Positions 11,033 through 20,407 of a DNA stretch of 43,295 bases are shown in pieces (position 1 is the stretch's first letter; every line of letters begins with the position of its first letter). Location of the stretch: NCBI GenBank assembly GCA_015039365.1, contig WION01000446.1, positions 1-43,295 of the forward strand, given 5' to 3'. Origin of the DNA: Amanita rubescens. Taxonomy: Eukaryota; Basidiomycota; Agaricomycetes; Agaricales; Amanitaceae. The notes below the pieces were generated by a model, which was not told where the DNA came from, searched no databases, and worked only from the letters and a program-made list of their open reading frames with translations. A program made the translations under genes and the position numbers.

Positions 11033-13243
11033 ATGTTGGAATCCCCCGGAAACACGTTAGAATCCTTCTATATTCAAAACCTAGCTGGCTAATATTTTGA
11101 TCATAGACTGGGGGCCCCATTCATAGGCGCCGTAGTAGCCTCAACGTGAGCATCCACTTTTGGTGCCTGAACCGAATAATGACTAAATCAGGTGCATATA
11201 GTCTGCTCGGAGGTACGTTCGTGGCTGTTGCATCCCCAGTCCACGCCTAATCCGCTTCAAGTGTCTCTCATACAAGCGTGGCATTACTATACGGATCAGA
11301 ACGACAGATGGCCACTCAAGACGCTGGTAAACATTCTCATTTATACTTCTTGGCACAACGCAACGTGAGGTTGATCTTCCAGGTCTCTGCTGTTATTATT
11401 TGCGAGGTCGTCCATCAAGCTCTGATTACACATACAAGTCCGTCGCCATCCTCGCTCCTTGCAAGTTGCATTCAGGCTAACGCGAGCAGTTTATACTTAC
11501 CTTGTTGCATACTTTCGAGAGGCTGCTCAGATAGGAAATATCGTCCGGTACGTTTTCTTACTGGGTATATGCGCATGCCTGACGGCCTCTTGCTATAGGA
11601 GTATTATCGTAAGTGAAGGTTATCTTGCCCATGGTACGCATCCCATCGCAACTACTCACGACAGGTCGAAGTTTTGTTCAACGTAAGTTTCGATCATTTG
11701 CAAGACATGCATTTAATATCGTTACGATTCTAGGGTATCGTGTGTCTTCTGGTCCAAAGGTACGAAACTTTGACAAAATGGTTCGAACAGTAAATTTAAT
11801 TCCGTCACCTCCCGATAGTTTTTTGACTATGCGCCTGTGGCGTCGTAAGTACCCTCGGGGACCATCGTTTTAGGAAGCGTTAACCTTCAATCTGTCAGTG
11901 AGCAATCATAATATTTGGGTGACCTCTATCATCGTAAGTCACTAGTCAAGTGTTACGCCGTCGTCATCGGCGCATTCAGACATAAAAAATGACATTGGCA
12001 GGTTGCCTTGGTCATTGCAGAATTTGGTGAGTCTGTTAGTGATCCTACTCGTCAATGTGACTTAAAGCGTCGTAGCATGTATTGTTGGTTAGTATCAGAG
12101 GCTTTAGACGAGGACTCTCATTTACTCTTCTTTTCTTGCAGTATACGCGGGCTTGGCGTACGTGCACAATATTCTATCATTTTCAGAACAGCGTTCACAC
12201 CAGGCCACGTCCTCCAGGCTCTCCATGGAAACCTTTCTCCAAGTGGCGAATCTCAAGGCAAGCTAAGCTTTTGTGGGAGGTCAATACATCCAACGTCTAC
12301 CAACAGCGACTGTCGATAGCGATAAACGCCCTAGCCGCAGCTGGAGATGTGTCAATAGCAGCCGTACTATGCACACTGCTCCATAAATCCCGAACAGGCT
12401 TCCATAGGTGATGCACAAACTTCGAGCTCCTACTACGTACTCATCGTGAATCAGGTCAAATACCATGATCAATAGGCTCGTCAGTAAACCCCGTTGGCAT
12501 TCATATTACCAAACTTACACTTGGCAGATCCTATTTTCGGTCAACACTAGTCTTCTCACAAGGTCTGTTTTTCTTGAAATTGTACCTACGTTATTGGGCT
12601 GACGTTTTCCCAGTCTATGCGCCCTCGCGTCCTTAATTTCGGTTGATTACATTCCTAATTAATTTTCCTTCTCACTAACTAATATCTTAGATCGTAGTTG
12701 CGGGGGAAAGTTTCATTTACATCGCTTTCTTCTTCTGCAGTGGGCGACGTAAGCACCTCAGCTCCTTTCACTCGCGGTTGATATTGACGTAACAAAGTCT
12801 ATACCAACTCGTTGCTGGCCACGTTGAATGCAAGAGAGATGATTCGGGGCGCGGAAAGTTTCCAAAGCATTGGCAAAGATCATTCGTTCTCTTTGCGCGA
12901 TACACCCAAGACGACAACAATTGGTTCTAAAGTATGTTTCCTTCCTGTTTTGAGTCACGATGGTCCGCTGGTGTTTTCGAATACGGTGCCACTGCGTGAC
13001 GAAAATTTAAGCATTTAATGTTGCTGACTTCATTCACTTGAATAGGGCACCGGTGACATCTCAATCAGGATCGACACTACCAAAGCCACGGAATCGGACA
13101 CAAATCTGGCAAGTAGGGATACCCGCCGGAGTAGTTTGGAATTGGGGATGAATGAGAAGGAAGGCTCGGTGGGTATTGTTTGCCGCTTTCGAACGTTTCA
13201 ATACTAATCATTTCGGAAGATTAACGGCGAAGACTATGCATGA
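11033..13243 (+). CDS. DUF6534-domain multi-pass membrane protein, 21 exons
   Basis: Exons: 11033-11055, 11107-11145, 11202-11212, 11262-11326, 11383-11437, 11490-11547, 11599-11608, 11665-11682, 11734-11759, 11819-11844, 11899-11933, 12002-12026, 12142-12257, 12307-12407, 12455-12479, 12528-12562, 12614-12641, 12691-12748, 12798-12931, 13046-13168, 13220-13243. All 20 junctions keep frame (344 aa). The intron at 12258-12306 is GC-AG. Landmarks are LGAPFIGAVVAS, SLIQAWHYYTDQNDRWPLK, ITHTIYTYLVAYF, QSFLTMRLWRLS, AAGDVSIAAVLCTLLHKSR, TMINRLILFSVNTSLLTS and SLLATLNAREMIRG, all typical of the Agaricomycete DUF6534 family. About seven hydrophobic helices are followed by a charged Ser/Thr-rich tail. 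Function is unknown; receptor or sensor is speculation from topology. The mean exon is only about 49 nt. Confidence 0.9.
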
Positions 13244-13713
13244 GAATGATGAAGAGTATATTCTTGCTTGTTTTTTTATTGTTATAATCAGTCGCTGCAG
13301 GGCTTGAGTAGTAACCATGACAGTTGCGTAAATATCATGTAGAATGTTTTGTTTAGCTCGTATGGAGTTTATTCTACCGTGAATATTGAATGCCTCATGT
13401 ACACGAACGATTTTTCTTCATAAATTGTAACCAATGGCCCATCAGTGTGATAAGATCTAGGTCAACAGCCACAGCTACCAAGAGAGCTTGTCATGTGCCG
13501 GTCCTGTGAGAATATACGTTAATGCGCATGGCCCAGCAGTGGAATTGAAGCGTGTTGGGACAACGGTGCAGGAGGATACCAGGAATCACCACCTGCTACA
13601 AAATAGGAAGCTAAAGGACGGCGGTGTCGACGGGTTCGAAGAACGGTCGACTGGACATGTATACAATAACACTAAATAAAATAACAACAACGTGGTATAT
13701 TTCGATCGATTCA
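13244..13713. other. Tail-to-tail intergenic region
   Basis: This lies between the stop codons of the DUF6534 gene (+) and the AIM9-like gene (-) and should contain both 3' UTRs. I see no gene, repeat or RNA structure here. A 63-codon frame at 13488-13679 is not supported. Confidence 0.6.
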
Positions 13714-15562
13714 TTACATGTAATCCTTTTCGTCCATATCGTTCAAGAACCAATTCGCCTCAGTCCTAGCTCGGACTTCCTCCTCCGTGATCTCCGTTAA
13801 CACCCTCTGCTTTAGCAGCTCGGCGAGGGCCATGGCCATCGCGTGGTGTTCGTTGGACACCCAGGTCTCCGTCTCGAAACCAACCATGCCTCGGCACCCC
13901 TCAAAATTCTCGTCCGCTACTTGCAGCTTTGCGCTCAGCTCTTTCGTCTTGCGTAGGTCCTCGGGTTCGAACGCGACTGGACACGACACATCTTCCCCCA
14001 TAAGCCTCCCCCATATCTCCGTTGCCTCTATCAGTGTAGTCTTCAGCGCGTGAGTCTCACCCTCCCATGGAGCACCGGCTTGGTCGAAAAGACGGTAGAT
14101 GAACATGGACACGGGGTCCGACAATGCATCGTGATGGAGCTTGTTGTACTCCTCCGTGTTCTTGACGTAGTGGAAGTGGACCAGACGGCGGTGGTAGAGT
14201 CCCATCGCGTGGCTCTGCTCGGATTGGTCCAGCTCGTCCATGTTCGCCGGCGGCGAGGGTGGGATGAGAGCCTGCGAGATCGGGTCATCGTAGTTCTGCA
14301 AGCGACCTGGTATACCAGCGAGGAGAAAGGCGGGTAGGATCGAGGCGTGTTGCCAGTCAAGCAGGCCCACAATCTTCAACTGGTTAGAGTCTGACGATGT
14401 CGACACGATAACGTTGCTCGGCTGGAGATCGGGATGGCGGATACGGAAATGATGGAGGGCTGAGTTCTTGGAGACGAGCGAGGATGCGATGAGAAGGTAG
14501 CGTTCGAGATTCTTGATGTGGTCCGACGGTGACTGCTCATTGTACCCGTAAGCCTCCCTTCTTTCGCGCTGGAACGGTAGTAACGGTTGACCGAACTGTT
14601 CCAGATAGGCCAGTTCCTTGCGAGCTGCTGCTACGAGCGTTGCCTCGGCATTTTCGTCTAGTGTCGATTAGTTCCAGAAAGTTCAACAAAAGAAAAGGCA
14701 GAGAGTGGCGTACATGGTCCCCTGTCCACGTCGAGCTGCGACCTCCTTCCGTACCACATATGCAGCCTGGCATCTGGACCAACGCAGAAACGCTCGTCGT
14801 TGAGCGGGATACCCGTCCTCCCTGCCACCTTCTCCAGGTCGTTGGTATAGTAGAGGCTTCCACCAGCCGGAAAAGGAATCGACATCATGCGAGATTCGAG
14901 TTGAACAAGTTGACGCAAGACCGAAACGATATCCGGTTCCTCCAGCCCCAGCCACACGTCGCTGAGCTTCGTACCTCTCATGAACTCCATGAAAATATAT
15001 TCTGTCTTCGCAGCGTTGTCCGATGAAGGAGAGTAATCGTAAACCTCGGGAACAGGCAGCCCAGAGGAACGGAGGAAACGCATTGTGGCCACTTCACTAG
15101 CGATAGCGTAGAACTTGGGGACCGTGACAGGGTACGGGATGCGGGCTACCATCTCGAAGCCGCCATGCATGGTGATAAGGAAAGTCCGGTTGAAGCCGCC
15201 CTCGGCGAGCTTCACAAATGTGTCGATGTCTTGAGAACTTCGACCGACAGACTGCGCCGCAAGTCGACAAAGCTCGTCGACGTCGAACTCACGTCTGCGC
15301 TCTGCGAGGCGAAGACAATTGTTGACGCTGAATGTGCGAGATTATGGATTAGACATATACGCCGGAGGACAACATACAGCCAACGTCCTGATGAATAGTT
15401 GAAGAGATCATGAGGAGAGTCTGATATGCTTGAGAATGCACGGCGTGGCAGTTGCCAACAGGCCCGAGTGAAGTTAGAGATTGAGGAGGAAAGATATGCT
15501 GAACGACGGCGCAGAGGGGGAGAGATTGAGAGTAGTAGCAAATTGAGCCTCGCGTAGTGCAT
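13714..15562 (-). CDS. AIM9-like mitochondrial phosphotransferase (APH kinase fold)
   Basis: Three exons on the minus strand, 15378-15562, 14714-15327 and 13714-14657, give 580 aa in frame. The first about 40 residues (MHYARLNLLLL..., then RRRSAYLSSSISNF and RRAFSSIS) are Arg/Ser-rich and acid-free, typical of a mitochondrial presequence. The family-typical FNYSSGRWL and FDVDELCRLAAQSVGR follow, then KLAEGGFNRTFLI as the nucleotide-loop equivalent. The catalytic motif HPDLQPSNVIV and the metal-binding LLDWQHAS are both present, so the kinase core looks intact. Fungal relatives are annotated as phosphotransferase-family or AIM9 (altered inheritance of mitochondria 9) proteins. The substrate is unknown. 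Length and motif order fit the family. The start at 15562 was chosen because it gives the presequence; a longer frame exists upstream. Confidence 0.9.
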
Positions 15563-16038
15563 GTGAGTCCGAGGTCTTGAGTTATGTAATTTCCCCGATT
15601 TACGGTCAGTTGTGTTGGAAGAACAAACTGATACTATAACAAGTAGTACAATGATATTTTCTTCCTTAATTCGAAAAATTAACCTCCCCTTCTTGCCTTT
15701 CACTCCTGGCCCACCCCCCAATGCCACCTTCAAACTTAACTCTTTTCACAAGTTCCTTGACCTCTCCGAAATCCTGAGCCAGGCAAGACTTAGTTTTTCC
15801 GTTGGTACAAGCGCAAGGACGTCCACGAGCTGCCTCGTTGGTATCTGTGCCTGGACGAAAAGTGCATATGCGGCCCATTGTTTCTTTTTTGTCATGAGTT
15901 TCACTTTGTGAGATACTGAGGGCTTCATGAATCCCGTTCAGCTCGGACGAACAAGTGCAAATGCATAATAAGCTTAGATTCAAGAAAGAGAAACGGTAGG
16001 TTATTGCATTAAACGTAAAAAAATCCAGTAGTAACTCT
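15563..16038. other. Intergenic region between AIM9-like gene and PDA1
   Basis: This contains the 3' UTR of PDA1 and the promoter and 5' UTR of the AIM9-like gene, both on the minus strand. Small frames on both strands at 15612-15983 have no family resemblance. I see nothing else. Confidence 0.6.
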
Positions 16039-17547
16039 CTAATAGTGATGAACCTGGAGAGAATCCCGATTAGACTCTATGACTTTCGCGGACAGTTGTC
16101 AACGTACCTCTTCACGCTCACGGCCCCTAAGGAACGGCGTTCCGGTTCCCTCGATATAAACGTCCGAGTATGCGTCCTCAGGTGATGGGATTGGTGAAGC
16201 CTTGGCTTCTTCAACAGCAGCGTCGACTTCTGCCTTGGCTTCCTTGTCGAGTTGCTTAAACACGATCGTTATTCCAAAAAATCCAGGTTCCAACGAAAAG
16301 CGAATAGCATACCTTGAGCTCTTGTTCGGTAGCAAGGCCCCACTCTTCGATGTATTGCTGAAGACCGCGGATAGGATCGCGAGTGCTGCGCATACGTTGG
16401 ACTTCTTCACGCGTGCGGTAGGTCGTGCCAGGGTCAGACATCGAGTGTCCACCGTAACGGTAGGTCACAAACTCCATAAGGAGTGGACCCTTTTGGTCAT
16501 CAACCGCCCATTTGCGAGCATACTTAACGGCTTGAATAGTTGCAATAATGTCCATTCCGTTGACCTAACAAACTCGTCAACGTCATAAATTCACAAAGAA
16601 AACCCTGAATCACAAACCTGAATACCCGGAATTTTATCACCCCTCGTATAATACGCCGTATTTGACGAACTCCTCTCCGCCGACGTCCCCATTCCATATT
16701 TGTTGTTCTCACAAACAAAGATAACCGGCAAATCCCACAACTTGGCCATATTGAACGCTTCAAAGACTTGGCCTTGGTTACTCGCTCCGTCACCGTACAG
16801 AGCAAACGTAGCGGCCTTTTCGCCCATGTATTTTTGGGCAAAGGCGATGCCTGCACCAAGGGGGACTTGAGCGCCCACGATACCGTTCCCGCCAAAGAAA
16901 GACGGTGTAAAGATGTGCATCGAACCACCTTTTCCGCGCGACATGCCGCTTTGACGGCCTAAAAGTTCGCCAAGGACGCCAGGAATGGTGCCACCTCGCA
17001 TGACGGCAAAGGGATGACACCTGTACGCGGTGATCACCCTGTCCTCTTTTTTAATTCCATGTTCAAGACCAACCGAAACGGCTTCCTACAAAAGTCCAGT
17101 TATATAGAAGGAAATTAAAAATGAAATGAAATGACGCGAACCTGGCCAATCGCCAAATGACAAAATCCACGAATCAACTTTGCCTTGTACAAAGCGTCGG
17201 CGGCCATCTCCATCCTCCGCATTGTTTGCATATCTTTATACAGCGTCATAAGCTGGTCTTTCGACACTTCGAGTTCCAATTCTGGTTTCTCGCATTGGTA
17301 GGAGTGGAACGAGTCTTCGTGCAGTTTTACGGTGAAGGGTTTGGAGTGGTCCGTGGGAGGAGGGGTTTGTAGTTGGGTTGTGTCTGCGGTGGTTTGGATG
17401 GTGCGTACGGCTCCGCTTAGGTGTGGTGCTACGCGGGGCTTTTGGGGGTAAAATAGCGGGAAGCCGTTAGTATCCGAGGATATGGAAGAATACGGGATGA
17501 AAACGTACGAGTTTGCGAGAGAGATGAGCGCGTGCGAGGGAAGCCAT
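16039..17547 (-). CDS. PDA1: Pyruvate dehydrogenase E1 component, alpha subunit
   Basis: Six exons on the minus strand, 17509-17547, 17142-17438, 16618-17085, 16313-16564, 16108-16254 and 16039-16053, give 405 aa. The N-terminus [13 protein letters not shown] is a mitochondrial presequence. The E1-alpha core is complete: [29 protein letters not shown], the thiamine-diphosphate motif GDGASNQGQ...CENN at roughly residues 210-245, and the regulatory phosphorylation loop [16 protein letters not shown] near residue 305. With E1-beta, the protein decarboxylates pyruvate and transfers acetyl to E2 in the mitochondrial matrix. The last exon is only 15 nt and encodes VHHY-stop. Reading through its donor would instead end at R-stop at 16099, but the EEVHHY ending matches the usual family C-terminus. 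Regulation by PDH kinase is inferred from the conserved loop. Confidence 0.96.
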
Positions 17548-17722
17548 TCAAAGCAGAACGCGTGAAATGATAAAACTAGTGAAAGAAGGCGAAAGAGTCA
17601 AAGGGAAGGAAGAATTCTAAGTGCGCGAACACGGGAAAAGTTTGGGGGAATTCAGTCTGACATCAACATCAACAAACAGTCCGGCCCGGGCCATACTAAT
17701 TACTATACCCGTTATCTCGCTA

Positions 17723-20368
17723 TCAAGTACTACCACTGTACGCATCTCCATGCTCTAACCAATCCAACGCAAGCCTAGCCATATCCGTCAACTTCTTATC
17801 CTCGTCCATCCGGTGATGGTGATACCTCATCGGACTGGGTACCCTCCCCGTATATGAACCCAAACTGCCACTTCCAGTACTGGGAACGCTGCTGCTGAGC
17901 GCGCCCCCGCCGGCTCCCGTGTTCGTCCCAGTTGGACTTCCAACAGACGAAGGCAAGGGACCCGACCACTCTACAATCCTCCTCAAAGAACTCGCAAACC
18001 CTTCATCGACCAACGCCTTGCGTCCTTCCGACCCTCCCATTCGAGCAAGCTCACACACGATTGAACAAACGGGTCTCCTGATATCTGTTTTTCGATCTGT
18101 AAGACAAGAGTGGAGGACTGCGAGCATTCTTGGGAAGGTGTTGATCGGGCTGGCGTCGCTCCCGTTGACGAGGTTGGCAAGAGTGAGAGCGGCTTGAAGT
18201 GTCACATCGTCGTCGACGGATTCGAGGGCTGCGCGGATTCGGTCGAGAAGAATCTCAACTCTGATTTGTTGGAAGACGAGATCGATGCCTTCTTCGTTTT
18301 CGGCGAGGTTGCGGACGATATTGAATGCTTGTTCTTGGATTCGGGAATCTGGATGGTCAAAGAGCCTAGGTACGATGCGTTAACGCGGGGTTGAGGTGGA
18401 GCATTGGAAGAGAGGGCGTACTCTACGAGTTTTGTCCAACCTAGGGCTTTCATAACCGCTTTTTTCTCATCCAAAGACGTTTTTGTGAGGAGATTCTTGA
18501 TAACCCAAAGCGCATCTCTCCTTAGATCATCGTCCACCTCGACAAACTGTGCAAGCCGCATCAACAGCCCATGGGATAGGTACACCTACATGCAACTCAT
18601 CATCAGCACTTATGCAAAAAAGAACAGACCACGTCACCCACCGCTCTCAAGGGAGAAAAATCATTCACGCAATTACACACCACCGTCAGCGCAGCACTCA
18701 GCACCCTCCTATCCTCCTCCACCTCTGCCTCTGCACCGACTTTAACCAGTCTATCCCTATCCCTACTCAGCACGTATCCCTGCATCACAATCTTCATCAC
18801 CGCAACCCCCACACCGGTATCTACCAAATTCGTCCTCAACGCTTGCACCGATCGACTGAGCGCCCTAATACACTGACAGGCAGCGTACCTCACGCCGTAA
18901 TGTTTATGTCGAAGCGAAGATTTCGCAAAAGGAAGGAGGCCAAGTTCGTCTGCTACGCAACGACGAATTTCTTGATTTTGGAGGGAGAGAGAGGCGGTTA
19001 GGATAAAAGCGGATTCGCGGAGAGCGGAGAGAGACTCTGCTTCGTCTTCGCCCCATTCTTCGATCGCTTCTGGGGGTGTGATTTCGCGTATGAGGGCTGC
19101 GAGGGAGGACAGGCAACCTCGATTTGAGGCGGATAGACAGAGAGATTGGTCGTCGTGGACTAGGTAGTGGAGGATGTAGCAGGCTTTGGTTCTGTGGTTG
19201 GTTGTGTATTCGTCTGCGTGGATGTTGAGCATGCGGGCTATGATGTGCATTACGGTGTTTTCGCAAGAGTCGTAGAGGTCGTTGGAGAGTGTGGAGGCTG
19301 GGACGGGGCAGCTGGCGCGGTATATATGAGTTGCACTGAGGAAAGGGTGGTGAGTGACTGAGTGAGTGAAACAAAGGCGGAGAGAAGCGCACCAGAGGGA
19401 AGCGGCGAGTTTGATTTCGGTTGGTTTGGACTTGGCTAGTTGAATAATAGTAGATAGAACGGGCGTAGCTGCATCTTTATCTGGGGAGTGTTTCGCGAGT
19501 GCAAGTGCTACCGTTGGATTGTCTTTTGCCAGATTAGCGAGGGCATACAGCGCAGCTTCTTGTAGCTAAGGATTTCGTCAGTAAACGTAGCGTTCAAAAT
19601 GAGCCAGGCGGCACACCTTGAGGTCCTTGCTATTGATCAAGCCACTCAACGCCATGGCTACCCATCCTCCGTATCTCGCAGACGAATTGGCGTTGATGGC
19701 AGGGGCTTTTTCCCACCTCCTACTCCCGTTTGAGCGAGTTTCCTTTGCGCGTTCTGATGGTGGGAGCCATTCGGTGACGGCGGTCCTATGAGGATCTGTG
19801 CGTATACCCGAGGCGATGAGTTGAGCAATGGAGGTAGCGGTGCTGGTCGGAGGGTGCGAGGAGAGAAGGGGTAAGTAGATATCTAGGGAGTCGGTCTGTA
19901 GAGGATTGTCATCAATGGATCAAGGGGAACCAGGAACGGAAAGCGGACCTGGAACATCAAGTCCAACGCGATCTTGGCATCGTTGCGTAGGGGTAGATTG
20001 GCATAGTCGGGTGGGAGACCCCATTGATGAGGACCAAGGAGATCGGCGAGGGATACGGTTATGGCACGAAGGGCTCTTGTAAATGGAGCGCGTAGAGATT
20101 GGGGGTCAGTTTGATTGAATTTTGAAATGGCATAGAGGATGGCATGATGAGCACGAGCTCGTAAGAGAGAAGAAAGAGCTTGAGGAGAACCATAAGATAA
20201 GGAAGAGATAATATGAGCGGCTTCAATTCGGATATCCGGACCGTTATTGAGAGCATCGACGCAAAGACGAAGAAATTGATTATCTTGTGCAAAGTTTCGT
20301 TTTGCAGAAGGATTTCCAATCACTGAATTTTTGACATGTTTGAGTTGTGCGATACTGATGACAGTCAT
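17723..20368 (-). CDS. VID28: Armadillo protein of the GID/CTLH ubiquitin ligase (ARMC8/VID28/GID5)
   Basis: Six exons on the minus strand, 19949-20368, 19617-19895, 19393-19565, 18642-19335, 18422-18585 and 17723-18365, give 790 aa with every phase matching. The start MTVISIAQLKHVKNSVIGN corresponds to the ARMC8 segment with the hallmark LKN-(S/A)-VIGN. Armadillo-type repeats run to the end: LQEAALYALANLA, YGVRYAACQCIRALS, DALWVIKNLLTKTS, RIQEQAFNIVRNLAENEEG and LQAALTLANL. The last about 90 residues include a Gly/Ser-rich insert and a final helix ARLALDWLEHG. In yeast, Gid5/Vid28 bridges substrate receptors to the RING core that degrades gluconeogenic enzymes. Assignment of the homologue is firm from the N-terminus and repeat pattern; substrate choice in this fungus is unknown. 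The start codon lies 39 bp from that of the divergent IML2-like gene. Confidence 0.88.
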
Positions 20369-20407
20369 AGTCCGTGGGAATAATGATACAACAATGGCTG
20401 TACCGCA
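20369..20407. promoter_or_regulatory. 39-bp bidirectional start region between VID28 and IML2-like genes
   Basis: Only 39 bases separate the two divergent ATGs (20368 on minus, 20408 on plus). A second plus-strand ATG at 20394 is out of frame and opens an overlapping upstream frame of about 33 codons that ends within exon 1 of the IML2-like gene. The 5' UTRs of the two genes must either overlap as antisense or be extremely short. No TATA box is visible. Confidence 0.7.

Noticed and set aside
13787..14372. Frames of 88-109 codons overlapping the AIM9-like gene
   Set aside because: Antisense or out-of-frame shadows of the high-GC coding exon.
18549..19392. Frames of 150 and 162 codons within the VID28 locus
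   Set aside because: Shadow frames. The Arg/Ser/Pro-rich minus-strand frame is an out-of-frame reading of exon 4.
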